Part shown: in pieces, positions 33,852 through 42,953 of the stretch
How the letters are laid out: each line of letters opens with the position of its first letter
Numbering within the stretch: the first letter of the stretch is position 1
Made by a program: the position numbers and the translations under genes
Source of the DNA: WSXY01 sp038325105
GTDB taxonomy: Bacteria > Actinomycetota > Coriobacteriia > Anaerosomatales > Anaerosomataceae
Assembly: GCA_038325105.1 (NCBI GenBank)
Contig: JBBQIR010000002.1
Coordinates: 8,035-72,034 of the forward strand
Length of the DNA stretch: 64,000 bases
Direction: 5' to 3'
Notes under the pieces: generated by a model
Told to the model about the DNA's origin: nothing
The model's database searches: none
The model's input: the letters and a program-made list of their open reading frames with translations, nothing else

Positions 33852-35216
33852 TCAGCCGGCCTGTCTCTTCAGACGTGCAACGAAATGGCCGTCGGGGCCA
33901 TCAATTGACGGGATGGACTGGAACCAGCCCTCCTCCGTAATGAAATGCCCCCACTCGCCGGGAACGACGTCCGCGATCGAACTGGTACGGAACGCTCGTC
34001 CGCTCTCCCCGCTCAGAAATGCAGCGACGACGTCATGATTCTCTGTGCGGGAAAGGCTGCAGGTAGAATACACCACATGCCCTCCCGGGCGAACAAGCGA
34101 CGCAGCCGCATCAAGAAGCGCCGCCTGAATCACCGCAAGCCGCGCGACGTCGGACTCGAGAACACGCCACCGCTGTTCGGGATGACGCCGCAGCGTTCCG
34201 AGTCCCGTGCAGGGTGCATCCACCAGCACTGCATCATAGAGTTCGCCGAGCAGTGCAGGGGTGCCGGGGTCGAGTAAGTCGGCCGTGACCGCCGTGACGC
34301 CAGGAACGCCTAAGTCGTCCATGCGCTGGCTCAGGAGCTGCGTCTTGAAGTCATGGATATCAAGCCCGGTGATCGCCGCTGGTTCCCCTGCAGCGACGGC
34401 GAGTGCCTGCAGCGCGACCGTCTTGGTGCCTCGGCCGGAACCCGCGTCGAGAATCCTGCGACCCGGTTGCGCTCCGATAGCAAGCGGCGCTACCTGCGCA
34501 GCGGCGTCGGTCACGATGACAAGACCGTCGGCCACCGCGCGACCCCGAACAGCCGCCCGTTCGTTACGGAGGAGCAGGCTGGACGCATCCGGCGGAGCGT
34601 TCGTCGGGTCGGCGCCATCATCGGTCAGACGTGACACCGCCTCCTCGAATGAGCCGAGGAAGGGGTTATGACGCGCAAAGAGCGGGGCCGGGTCGCCGTG
34701 AGCTCTCAGGATATCGGCCGCGGCATCGGCACCCAGATCGCGCGTGAACATGTCGAGCATCCATCGCGGATGGCCGGTCACGCGTGCGAGCGCCGCAGGA
34801 TCCGTTCCGGGATCTCCCCAGGGAAATGTAGTCGCATCCTCGGTAAGACGCCTGAGAACAGCGTTCGCAAGCCCGGCCGCCTGCGGTCTGACGTGCCGAA
34901 CGGCATCCACTGCCTGATGAACGACGGCGTGCGCCGGCGTGCGCATGAAGAGAATCTCGTATGCGGCGACTCTCAGCGCGTCTCGAACGCGCGGCTCCAC
35001 ACCTGAAGGCTTTGCGATGCGCGCATCGAGTACCTCGTCGAGCGTACCGATGGTTTCCACGGTGCCTCTCGAGAGACGGTTAGCGAGTGCCCGGTCGGCG
35101 TCGGAAAGCGAGGCCCGCGCGGACTCGGTCTCGAGAACCGGCGATACGTACGCGTTGCGTTCTCGTACGGCTGCCAGGACGCGAAGCGTCACGTAGCGTG
35201 CGGGGGCGAGGCTCAT
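33852..35216 (-). CDS. rsmB: 16S rRNA (cytosine967-C5)-methyltransferase RsmB
   Basis: A 454-residue Fmu/Sun protein: NusB-like RNA-binding N-terminus (1-150) and a methyltransferase domain with ILDAGSGRGTKT, DAPCTGLGTLRRHPE (catalytic PC motif) and YSTCSLSRTEN (second cysteine). It makes m5C967 in 16S rRNA. ATG at 35216 overlapping the fmt stop (ATGA). def-fmt-rsmB is a conserved set. Confidence 0.95.
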   Translation of the reverse strand: MSLAPARYVTLRVLAAVRERNAYVSPVLETESARASLSDADRALANRLSRGTVETIGTLDEVLDARIAKPSGVEPRVRDALRVAAYEILFMRTPAHAVVHQAVDAVRHVRPQAAGLANAVLRRLTEDATTFPWGDPGTDPAALARVTGHPRWMLDMFTRDLGADAAADILRAHGDPAPLFARHNPFLGSFEEAVSRLTDDGADPTNAPPDASSLLLRNERAAVRGRAVADGLVIVTDAAAQVAPLAIGAQPGRRILDAGSGRGTKTVALQALAVAAGEPAAITGLDIHDFKTQLLSQRMDDLGVPGVTAVTADLLDPGTPALLGELYDAVLVDAPCTGLGTLRRHPEQRWRVLESDVARLAVIQAALLDAAASLVRPGGHVVYSTCSLSRTENHDVVAAFLSGESGRAFRTSSIADVVPGEWGHFITEEGWFQSIPSIDGPDGHFVARLKRQAG

Positions 35217-36133
35217 CCGCGCTGCCAGGCGGAGTCTTCGGCGAGACGCGAGCCGCACGCCCATCCGATACCGTCCTGAGCCGCCTTGCCCGCAGGGCGC
35301 ATGCGGTCAATGAGGACTCCGCCGTCCGATACACCCAGCACAAGGCCGTCGCGTGTTCTCCGCGCGAGACCGGGCGGTACGACTTCTGGACTGCGACTCG
35401 CATGCAACACAACGAGGTCGATGTCCCCGGCGACCACACGCACGTTCGCCTGACGCGAGGACGCCCGCACGTGCCTGATTGCGGCGTCGACGGTAAGCGA
35501 GGCGTCGAGCGCGATGTCATCACGGGTCACCTTGGCGGCGTGCGTGGCAAGCGACTCGTCCTGCGGAATCCAGACGACCGTGCCAGCCTCGATTCGACGA
35601 AGCACGTCGATGAGGACGCTCTCCCCGAGACGTGCGAGTTCGGTCGTGAGAGTGATAACGTCCAGGTCTTTCATCTGCATGGAGACCTTGAGGGCGAAGG
35701 GGCCGGTGTCGAGGCCCTCTTCCATCTTCATGATGCTGACGCCCGTCTCGGTGTCGCCTTCCAGAATGGCACGCTGAATCGGCGCGGCACCACGATGGCG
35801 CGGCAGCAACGAAGCATGTACGTTGACGCAACCGTGAACGGGAATCGCGAGAATGTCAGGCGGAAGGATCATGCCGTACGCGGCAACAACTATGATTTCC
35901 GGTGTGTCACTCATGACGAGCGAAACGACTTCCGGAGTCTTGAGGCTTTCAGGCTGCCGAACCACAAGCCCGAGCCGCTCTGCCGCGGTCTTAACCGGAG
36001 GCGGAAGCAACTTGGAGCCGCGGCCTGAGGCTGCGTCAGGCCGCGTGTAGACCGCGACGACTTCGTACTCCTCGGCCAGGCGCTCAAGTACCGGTACGGC
36101 GAACTGTGGCGTCCCCATGAAGACGATTCTCAC
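35213..36133 (-). CDS. fmt: Methionyl-tRNA formyltransferase
   Basis: A 306-residue enzyme formylating initiator Met-tRNA. N-terminal hydrolase domain: IVFMGTPQFAVPVLE, NVHASLLPRHRGAAPIQ (catalytic Asn-His) and a downstream LDTGP; the C-terminal OB domain is shorter and more divergent. ATG at 36133, 22 nt after def. Balanced with peptide deformylase next door. Confidence 0.96.
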   Translation of the reverse strand: MRIVFMGTPQFAVPVLERLAEEYEVVAVYTRPDAASGRGSKLLPPPVKTAAERLGLVVRQPESLKTPEVVSLVMSDTPEIIVVAAYGMILPPDILAIPVHGCVNVHASLLPRHRGAAPIQRAILEGDTETGVSIMKMEEGLDTGPFALKVSMQMKDLDVITLTTELARLGESVLIDVLRRIEAGTVVWIPQDESLATHAAKVTRDDIALDASLTVDAAIRHVRASSRQANVRVVAGDIDLVVLHASRSPEVVPPGLARRTRDGLVLGVSDGGVLIDRMRPAGKAAQDGIGWACGSRLAEDSAWQRG

Positions 36134-36155
36134 GACGCTCCCCCAATGTCCGAAG

Positions 36156-36641
36156 TCACTCGGCGGCGGCCTCGTTGTAGGCGCGCACCGCGGCCTTGCG
36201 CTGCTCCGGTGTCAGCCTGTCGAGAATGATGACACCATCGAGATGATCGATCTCGTGCTGCAGCACGCGTGCAAGAAGATCCTGTGCTTCAAGTACGACA
36301 CGACCACCATCGATGTTCTGCCCCTCGCAGACGATCGACAGGCTGCGCTCGATCGGCACGTTGATCCCCGGCACGGAAAGGCAGCCTTCGTCGTCCACCT
36401 CGACCTCGTCCGACCGCTCGACGATCACGGGGTTGCAGATTGCGGCAAGCTCATCGTCGATGTCGAAAACGATGACCCGCTTGTGAATGCCAAGCTGAGG
36501 CGCCGCAAGACCGATGCCCTGGTTCTCGTACATCGCTTCGGCCATCTGGCGAACGAGTTGCCGAAGCCCCGCATCGGTCGAGGGGTCGATCTCCTCGGCG
36601 CGCGCGGCAAGAATGGGACTCGGGTGCGTGATGATCTGCAT
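36156..36641 (-). CDS. def: Peptide deformylase
   Basis: A 161-residue deformylase that removes N-formyl from nascent proteins. All three motifs are present: GIGLAAPQ (about 44-51), EGCLSVPG (about 84-91) and QHEIDHLDG (about 127-135) with metal ligands Cys, His, His. ATG at 36641 about 12 nt after AAAGG. Leads the operon def-fmt-rsmB-glpX. Confidence 0.96.
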   Translation of the reverse strand: MQIITHPSPILAARAEEIDPSTDAGLRQLVRQMAEAMYENQGIGLAAPQLGIHKRVIVFDIDDELAAICNPVIVERSDEVEVDDEGCLSVPGINVPIERSLSIVCEGQNIDGGRVVLEAQDLLARVLQHEIDHLDGVIILDRLTPEQRKAAVRAYNEAAAE

Positions 36642-36709
36642 TGATGCAAGTGCCTTTCGAAGGAAAGGATAACTACGTGCGCAGGATGCAAGAACCCTGC
36701 CGGGTGTAA

Positions 36710-36715
36710 GTATAC
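36710..36715 (-). promoter_or_regulatory. Putative -10 of the def-fmt-rsmB operon
   Basis: TATACT on the minus strand about 69 nt before the def start codon, in the gap after priA. No convincing -35. Confidence 0.4.
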
Positions 36716-36729
36716 AACGCGTTATGGCG

Positions 36730-38979
36730 TCAGAGCAGGTCGACCGGGTCGACATCGGGTGCGATCGATACACCCGCTGCAGGAGTGACCCCCGCCAGGG
36801 CGGTACGCAGCGCGGCACCGATCGGCGAGCCGGGCGGCGCCTTCACGAGGATGTGTCGTCGATACGCGCGTTTGACCCTTGCGAGAGCAGCGTCGGCGGG
36901 ACCAAGGATCCGCCAGCCCTCAAGCTCGATCGCATTCAGCTGGCATGCGATAGCGTCGGCGGTCGAACGCACATTCGCCTCGTTCTCGCCTGAAATCACG
37001 ATGTTCGCAAGACGCGCGTAAGGAGGCCAACCGAGCTCCTTGCGAAGAGCGCGCTCCTCGTTGTAGAGGATAGTCGCGTCGTGCGATGCGACGGCGAGCA
37101 CCCCGGGGTGATCTGCCCAGTACGTCTGGATGATGACCGTGCCCGGTTCCGCTCCCCTACCGGCCCGGCCGGCGACTTGTTCGAGCAGCTGGTACGTTCG
37201 TTCTGCGGCTCGGAAATCGGGCAGATGCATCGTGGTGTCAGCGTTGATGACACCCACGAGCGTGACCTCGGGATAGTCGAGCCCCTTCGCGACCATCTGT
37301 GTGCCGAGGAGAACCGCACATTCGAGCGATTCGAACTCCGCGAGCGCGCGGTCGTGCCCTCCCTTGCCTGTCGTGGTATCCGCATCCATTCGCACGACCG
37401 GCAGCTCCGGCCAACGCGACTTGAGTTCGTCCTCGACCCGCTGGGTCCCAGCCCCGAAGCGACGCAAGTAGGGGCTGGAGCACTTAGGGCAGGTGATTGG
37501 TGACGGTTCGGCGTGCCCGCAGTGGTGACACACGAGCCGGTCTCCCCGTTCGTGGTACGTGAGTGAGACGCTGCACGATGGGCATCTCGGCACATAGCCG
37601 CATTCCCTGCACAGGAGAAACGACGCGAAGCCACGCCGGTTGAGGAACAGAACGGCCTTCTCCTTGCGTTCGAGAACCCTGTCAAGCGCGTCACCAAGCC
37701 GAGATGAGAACATCGAGCGGTTCCCCTCGGCGAACTCAAGTCCCATGTCGACCACAACGATTTCGGGTTTACCGGCGCCAGTGACCCGCTGGGGCAGGAG
37801 GAGCGACCGCCAGCGACCGGAGTCCGCAGCCTCGCGCGCCTCGAGGCTGGGCGTCGCAGTGCCGAGAACGACGGTGACGCCGTCGGCGGCCATGCGGGCA
37901 GCGACCTCGCGGGCGTGATACCGGGGCGCCGAGCCCTGCTTGTACGAGTTCTCGTGCTCCTCATCGATGATGATGAGCCGGAGGTCGGCTACGGGTGCGA
38001 AGAGCGCCGACCTGGCCCCCACGACTACTCTGGCCTGCCCTTTCGCGAGTAAGTCCCACTGATCGAATCGCTCGCCCACCGAAAGCCTGCTATGCAATAC
38101 GGCCACTTCGGCACCGAAGCGCGCTCTGAAGCGACCGACGGTTTGGGGCGTCAACGATATCTCCGGAACGAGTACGATTGCTCCGCCGCCCTCGTCGAGG
38201 ACCCTGCGGATCGCCTGCAGGTAGACCTCGGTCTTTCCTGATCCTGTGACTCCTTCGAGAACGAAGACGGCTCCCGGATGTGCTGCAATCGTGTCGACCG
38301 CGCTGCGCTGCGCATCGGAGAGTGTGTGTGACGTATCCGCTCGAGTCGAGCCCCCGGGTGCGCCCCGCCAGCGACGTCTGGATACCAGGCTGACCACGGC
38401 GCGCTTCTCAAGCGCAGTAAGCGCAGACGACACGCTCCCGAGTTCGACCGTGAGTTCGCCTACGGTAACCGGCCCTTCGCGGAGCGCGTCAACAATCGAC
38501 CGTTGAAGCCGTGCTGTGCGCGCGGGCTCGAAGGCTGAATCGACAAGCGTCACGAGCCGCTCCTCGGCAGCTTTGACGGTAGGACTCGCGATTCGCCACT
38601 GCACGCCATCCGGCGTCTCATGGCGAACGAGACGAGGCGCGCCACCGGGCGGCAGGAACAATCGGAGTGCCTCCGAAAGTGGTGCCGCGTACTCATCGGC
38701 AATCCACCGTGCGAGCGCAAACGTCCCCTCCCCGAAAAGCGGGCTCCCTAAAACGACTGCGATCGGCTTGAGCCGGGCGATCTCGCTCGAGCCGGCGAGC
38801 GCGACGACGTACCCCACAACGCTTCTGGGTCCAAGCGGCACGAGAACCGGACATCCGATCGCGACGACTGATGCCAGGGTTTCCGGAATCGCGTAGTCGA
38901 ACGGCTCGTCGAGGGTCCTTGTACGGACATCGACGACCACGCGGGCGACACTCGGTCGGGTATCGTTCGGAGTCATCAT
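36730..38979 (-). CDS. priA: Primosomal protein N' (replication restart helicase PriA)
   Basis: A 749-residue helicase that reloads replication forks. N-terminal DNA-binding part to about 190; Walker A GVTGSGKT at about 250-257; DEEH box (IIIDEEHENSYK); and a four-pair cysteine zinc region (CRECGYVPRCPSC; CHHCGH; CPKC) before the second helicase lobe (QVAGRAGRG). Tandem ATGs at 38979/38976; no SD precedes them, and TATGCT lies six bases upstream, so a leaderless start is possible. It follows metK, separated by a terminator-like hairpin. Confidence 0.95.
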   Translation of the reverse strand: MMTPNDTRPSVARVVVDVRTRTLDEPFDYAIPETLASVVAIGCPVLVPLGPRSVVGYVVALAGSSEIARLKPIAVVLGSPLFGEGTFALARWIADEYAAPLSEALRLFLPPGGAPRLVRHETPDGVQWRIASPTVKAAEERLVTLVDSAFEPARTARLQRSIVDALREGPVTVGELTVELGSVSSALTALEKRAVVSLVSRRRWRGAPGGSTRADTSHTLSDAQRSAVDTIAAHPGAVFVLEGVTGSGKTEVYLQAIRRVLDEGGGAIVLVPEISLTPQTVGRFRARFGAEVAVLHSRLSVGERFDQWDLLAKGQARVVVGARSALFAPVADLRLIIIDEEHENSYKQGSAPRYHAREVAARMAADGVTVVLGTATPSLEAREAADSGRWRSLLLPQRVTGAGKPEIVVVDMGLEFAEGNRSMFSSRLGDALDRVLERKEKAVLFLNRRGFASFLLCRECGYVPRCPSCSVSLTYHERGDRLVCHHCGHAEPSPITCPKCSSPYLRRFGAGTQRVEDELKSRWPELPVVRMDADTTTGKGGHDRALAEFESLECAVLLGTQMVAKGLDYPEVTLVGVINADTTMHLPDFRAAERTYQLLEQVAGRAGRGAEPGTVIIQTYWADHPGVLAVASHDATILYNEERALRKELGWPPYARLANIVISGENEANVRSTADAIACQLNAIELEGWRILGPADAALARVKRAYRRHILVKAPPGSPIGAALRTALAGVTPAAGVSIAPDVDPVDLL

Positions 38980-38996
38980 GTTCACAGCATACAGAA

Positions 38997-39024
38997 GGCC
39001 ACCGACACGCAGGTGCCGGTGGCC
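38997..39024 (-). terminator. metK terminator hairpin
   Basis: Inverted repeat GGCCACCG/CGGTGGCC with a 12-nt loop, 20 nt after the metK stop; on the minus strand TTCTGT follows. The T-run is weak. Confidence 0.55.
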
Positions 39025-39043
39025 TCCATGGGATGCGGTGTCC

Positions 39044-40288
39044 CTATTTCGCGGCCGCGCGCAGCGCGTCGACTTTATCGAGGCGCTCCCATGTGAACGC
39101 GGCGTCATCACGGCCGAAGTGGCCGTACGCGGCGGTCTTCTTGTAAATCGGGCGACGCAGGTCGAGATCGTGGATGATCGCGCCGGGACGCAGGTCGAAC
39201 ACGTCGCCTATAGCCTTCTCGATCTTCTCGACAGCAATCTGCTCCGTACCGAACGTCTCGACCGTGAGCGAGAGCGGGTGCGCGACGCCGATGGCGTATG
39301 CGAGCTCGAGTTCGCAACGGTCGGCCAGACCGGCAGCCACGACGTTCTTCGCGACCCAGCGCGCGGCGTATGCGGCCGAGCGGTCGACCTTCGTGCAGTC
39401 CTTGCCCGAGAACGCTCCGCCGCCGTGACGGCCCATGCCGCCGTACGTGTCGACGATGATCTTGCGACCGGTCAGGCCAGAGTCGCCCATGGGACCACCG
39501 ATCACGAAACGACCGGTCGGGTTGATGTAGATGTCGGCGCCCTTCCACTCGATACCCTCGAGCGAAAGAACCGGCTCGATGATGTGCTCGATGAAGTCGG
39601 GGCGCATGAGATTCTCGATGTCGACACCCTCGGCATGCTGCGAAGAAATGAGGATCTTGTCGACAGCGACTGGCTTGCCGTCGACGTACTTCACGGTGAC
39701 CTGCGTCTTGCCGTCGGGACGCAGGTAGTCGAGCACTTCGCCCTTGCGGACAGCTGTGAGGCGCTCAGCAAGACGGTGCGCGAGGTAGATCGGCATGGGC
39801 ATGTACTGTGAAGTCTCGTTGCAGGCGTAGCCGAACATCATGCCCTGGTCGCCGGCTCCGATGAGGTCAAGCGGATCGGTGTCGCCCTTCTTGGCCTCGA
39901 GCGCCTCGTCAACGCCCATGGCGATATCCGCGCTCTGCTCGTGGATGGCGGTGATGACGCCACACGTCTCGTAGTCGAACCCGTACTTGGCGCGGGTGTA
40001 GCCGATCTCCTTCACGGTCTCGCGAACGATTGTGGGAATGTCCACGTACGCGCGGGTGCGAATCTCGCCGGCGACGACGATGAGACCGGTGGTGGTCATC
40101 GTCTCGCAGGCTACCCGGACATTCTCAAGCGACGCCGGGACGCCCTTGTCGGTGACGTAGCCCTCGGCCTCAAGCTCAGCCTCGCGGCTGAGGATGGCGT
40201 CGAGAACGGCATCCGAGATCTGGTCACACATCTTGTCCGGATGACCCTCGGTGACCGACTCGGACGTGAACACGTAATCGCGGGACAT
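39044..40288 (-). CDS. metK: S-adenosylmethionine synthetase
   Basis: A 414-residue MAT making SAM from methionine and ATP. Motifs: FTSESVTEGHPDK at 7-19, GAGDQGMMFGYA (hexapeptide loop), GGGAFSGKD (P-loop) and a C-terminal YGHFGR. ATG at 40288 four bases after GGAGG. A SAM-I riboswitch precedes it, so expression should fall when SAM is high. Confidence 0.97.
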   Translation of the reverse strand: MSRDYVFTSESVTEGHPDKMCDQISDAVLDAILSREAELEAEGYVTDKGVPASLENVRVACETMTTTGLIVVAGEIRTRAYVDIPTIVRETVKEIGYTRAKYGFDYETCGVITAIHEQSADIAMGVDEALEAKKGDTDPLDLIGAGDQGMMFGYACNETSQYMPMPIYLAHRLAERLTAVRKGEVLDYLRPDGKTQVTVKYVDGKPVAVDKILISSQHAEGVDIENLMRPDFIEHIIEPVLSLEGIEWKGADIYINPTGRFVIGGPMGDSGLTGRKIIVDTYGGMGRHGGGAFSGKDCTKVDRSAAYAARWVAKNVVAAGLADRCELELAYAIGVAHPLSLTVETFGTEQIAVEKIEKAIGDVFDLRPGAIIHDLDLRRPIYKKTAAYGHFGRDDAAFTWERLDKVDALRAAAK

Positions 40289-40407
40289 ATGTCCTCCTAA
40301 CCTGTGCGGGCACTGTGACCCGCACTCCGTCATGACTTCGGTGGGATAACAGAAATCCCCTGCCGGTAATCGACAAGGGACGGTAGGCGCGTGCACGCCG
40401 ATCTTCC

Positions 40408-40541
40408 CTCATCTGCCAGGCACGTTCGCCTGCCGCAACGTGGCACCGTGTGTCTTTTTCGACCTCGGTTGCCGGGGCTTCTTCGGGTGCGGTCCCTAGG
40501 CCCTCTGCAGCTCCGCTTTCGCGTCGCCGCCTCGTGATGAG
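40408..40541 (-). ncRNA. SAM-I (S-box) riboswitch
   Basis: On the minus strand CTCATC opens P1 and GATGAG closes it. Between them, in S-box order, are CACGAGG, GGGACCG, GAAGAAGCCCCGGCAACC and CGGTGCCA. It lies about 120 nt upstream of metK. The leader after the aptamer contains a GTGCGGG/CCCGCAC hairpin at about 40305-40326, close to the ribosome site and without a T-run, which may be the regulatory element. Confidence 0.9.
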
Positions 40542-40549
40542 TCTTGAAA

Positions 40550-40579
40550 AAGATAGCACGCGCCCGCAGGGCGGAACAA
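40550..40579 (-). promoter_or_regulatory. Putative metK promoter
   Basis: TTGTTC (40574-40579), 18-bp spacer and TATCTT (40550-40555) with a TGC extension on the minus strand. Transcription would start near 40543, right at the first base of the SAM aptamer. Confidence 0.6.
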
Positions 40580-40649
40580 GAGCAGACCGACGAGCGGCGC
40601 GAGCGGGCTGGTATGATGTCCGGGTGTCGTCACCTAAAGGAGGTACTTC

Positions 40650-41087
40650 GTGTTGGTCAAGTTCATGCACGTCGCCGTCGACTGGCTCGAACGGGCAATC
40701 GCATTCCTGTTGGTCGTGATTGCAGCTCTGGGCGCAGTCGACCTCGTCGTGGAGATGTTCAATGCGGTATCCGACAAAGGCTACCTCACGCCGGACAGCA
40801 TCCTGCGCGTGCTCGACTCCGTACTGGTCGTGTTCATCGTTATCGAGCTGTTCAACATCGCCCTGGCGTACATGAAGCGCAAGAACGTCATCGCCACGGT
40901 CATGGAAGCAGGATTGGTCGCGGTTGTACGGAAGCTCGTTATTTTCGAGACCGTGGGTGACGCGCAGTACGTCCTTATGAAGGCAATCGCACTAGCCGTC
41001 CTCATCCTGTCCATTGGCCTCACGTGGTATTTCCTGCGTCGCTCCGGCGTGTGCGAGACCGAGTCTCCGGTAGCAGAATCCCACTAG
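40650..41087 (+). CDS. PsiE-like membrane protein
   Basis: A 145-residue protein with four hydrophobic segments (about 16-38, 55-75, 84-100 weaker, 108-128) resembling the PsiE family (phosphate-starvation-inducible E), whose function is unknown. Start: GTG at 40650, six bases after AAAGGAGG, an unusually strong ribosome site. It runs into gltX (20-nt gap), which suggests co-transcription; no Pho box was recognised. Confidence 0.7.
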   Translation: MLVKFMHVAVDWLERAIAFLLVVIAALGAVDLVVEMFNAVSDKGYLTPDSILRVLDSVLVVFIVIELFNIALAYMKRKNVIATVMEAGLVAVVRKLVIFETVGDAQYVLMKAIALAVLILSIGLTWYFLRRSGVCETESPVAESH

Positions 41088-41107
41088 CACTCCCGAAAGG
41101 AACTCCC

Positions 41108-42577
41108 GTGTCCCAGCCCGTCCGCGTTCGTTTTGCCCCGAGCCCGACCGGTCACCTGCACATCGGCGGTGCTCGTACTGCCATCTACAACTGGGCGTTC
41201 GCCCGCCATCACGGCGGAACGTTCGTGTTGCGTATCGAGGACACCGATCCAGAGCGCTCCACCGAGGAGAACGCACATGCGATTCTTCGCGCGATGGAGT
41301 GGCTGGGCCTCGATTACGACGAAGGTCCCGGCGTTGGCGGGGAGTATGGTCCGTACTTCCAGACCCAGCGGGCGGCGAGTTACGCAGAGGCCCTCGAGCG
41401 TCTCAAAGCGGTCGGCGCGGCGTATCCGTGCTTCTGCACGCCAGCTGAGCTTGATGCCAAACGCGAAGCAGGTCGCGCCAAGGGCGGATTTGCGGGCTAC
41501 GACCGCACGTGTCGTTCACTTGATCCGGCCGTAGCGGCGTCCCGCAGTGCCGCCGGTGAACCGCACGTATGGCGTCTAAAGGTGCCCGAGGACCGCGGCG
41601 ACATCATCTTCCAGGATGCAGTACGCGGCGATGTGGCGTTCGCGAGCGACTCCGTGGACGACCTCGTGCTCGTTCGCACCGACGGAACTGCGACCTACAA
41701 CTTCGCGGTCACGATCGACGACGCGACGATGGCCATCACCCACGTGGTGCGCGGCGACGATCACCTCTCGAACACACCCAAGCAGATTCTCATCTTCGAG
41801 GCGCTCGGTGAACCTGTTCCAGTCTTCGCTCACCTCTCGATGATCCTCGGGGCCGATGGCAAGCGCCTCTCAAAGCGTCACGGCGCAACCTCGGTGGAAG
41901 CCTACCGAGACCTCGGTTATCTGCCCGAAGCGGTCTTGAACTACCTGGCGCTCCTCGGCTGGTCGCTTGACGGAGAGACGACCGTGTTCTCGCGCCAAAC
42001 GCTCCTGGAGAACTTCTCGCTCGAGCGCGTGTCGCGGAATCCCGCAATCTTCGACGACGAGAAGCTTGATTGGCTCAACGGCATGTACATCCGCGAGATG
42101 TCACCCGAGACGTTGGCGGACCACATGGTTCCCCTCCTGCAGTCCGCAGGGTTTCTTTCCGCAGAAGAGGCCGCCAACCGTCGTGAGTGGCTTCTGAAAC
42201 TCGCGCTTCTCGTCTCGGAGCGCATCAAACGGCTCGACGAGGTGGTCCCGATGGTCGATTTCCTGTTTGCCGACGAAGTCGCCATCGATGAATCGGCGCT
42301 CGCAAAAGTGCTCCGCAAGGAGGGTGCCGGCACCGCGCTCGACGCGTGCCGCGAGACCCTCTCCCGACTTCAGTCCTTTGATGCCGCGACCATCGAAGCG
42401 GCACTCCGAGAGGTGCCGGAGCGCGTGGGCGTCAAGCCGAAGGTCGCCTTCCAGGCGGTGCGGGTTGCAGTCAGTGGCACGACGGTGAGTCCGCCGCTCT
42501 TCGAGTCGCTGGAACTCCTCGGCCGTGAACGGACGCTCGCGCGCATCGATGTGGCAAGAAAACAGGCGGTGGAGTAG
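41108..42577 (+). CDS. gltX: Glutamyl-tRNA synthetase
   Basis: A 489-residue class I synthetase. HIGH motif: FAPSPTGHLHIGGA at about 8-21; KMSKS-type loop KRLSKRHG at about 253-260; EDTDPERS follows the first fold half. It charges tRNA-Glu. Start: GTG at 41108 six bases after AAAGGA. Followed directly by tRNA-Gln and tRNA-Glu genes. Confidence 0.96.
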   Translation: MSQPVRVRFAPSPTGHLHIGGARTAIYNWAFARHHGGTFVLRIEDTDPERSTEENAHAILRAMEWLGLDYDEGPGVGGEYGPYFQTQRAASYAEALERLKAVGAAYPCFCTPAELDAKREAGRAKGGFAGYDRTCRSLDPAVAASRSAAGEPHVWRLKVPEDRGDIIFQDAVRGDVAFASDSVDDLVLVRTDGTATYNFAVTIDDATMAITHVVRGDDHLSNTPKQILIFEALGEPVPVFAHLSMILGADGKRLSKRHGATSVEAYRDLGYLPEAVLNYLALLGWSLDGETTVFSRQTLLENFSLERVSRNPAIFDDEKLDWLNGMYIREMSPETLADHMVPLLQSAGFLSAEEAANRREWLLKLALLVSERIKRLDEVVPMVDFLFADEVAIDESALAKVLRKEGAGTALDACRETLSRLQSFDAATIEAALREVPERVGVKPKVAFQAVRVAVSGTTVSPPLFESLELLGRERTLARIDVARKQAVE

Positions 42578-42650
42578 CCTCGGGCGGGTTGACACTGCCC
42601 CGAGCCGCAGGTAGCATACCGTCTCGCGCCCAGGCAGCGCATGCGCATAC

Positions 42651-42726
42651 TGGGGTGTGGTGTAACTGGCAACACGTCGGATTCTGGTTCCGAAGAGTCT
42701 AGGTTCGAGCCCTAGCACCCCAGCCA
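42651..42726 (+). tRNA. tRNA-Gln (CTG)
   Basis: A complete 76-nt cloverleaf: acceptor TGGGGTG/CACCCCA, anticodon stem TCGGA/TCCGA with loop TTCTGGT (anticodon CTG), T arm CTAGG-TTCGAGC-CCTAG and encoded CCA. It begins with T1, whose weak 1-72 pair is a GlnRS identity element in E. coli. Confidence 0.96.
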
Positions 42727-42731
42727 AGCAC

Positions 42732-42807
42732 GGCCCGTTCGTCTAGCGGTTAGGACACCGCCCTCTCAAGGCGGAGATCGCGGGTTCGAATCCCGCACGG
42801 GCTACCA
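42732..42807 (+). tRNA. tRNA-Glu (CTC)
   Basis: A complete 76-nt cloverleaf: acceptor GGCCCGT/ACGGGCT, anticodon stem CCGCC/GGCGG with loop CTCTCAA (anticodon CTC), T arm GCGGG-TTCGAAT-CCCGC and encoded CCA. Five bases after tRNA-Gln, so the two are one transcript. Confidence 0.96.
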
Positions 42808-42816
42808 AGACTACGA

Positions 42817-42850
42817 AGCACCCTCTGCAGCCAACGTTGCAGGGGGTGCT
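42817..42850 (+). terminator. Terminator-like hairpin after the tRNA pair
   Basis: Imperfect inverted repeat AGCACCCTCTGCA ... TGCAGGGGGTGCT ten bases after tRNA-Glu, followed by TACAATTT. Likely ends the tRNA transcript on the plus strand. Confidence 0.65.
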
Positions 42851-42953
42851 TACAATTTCGCAGCGGACAGCGGCTCGGTAGGCCTCCAAACCGACGCGCT
42901 GAGAGAGTCCGTTCATCCACTTTCGACCGCACGGTATGGTATCCTCGGCGACC

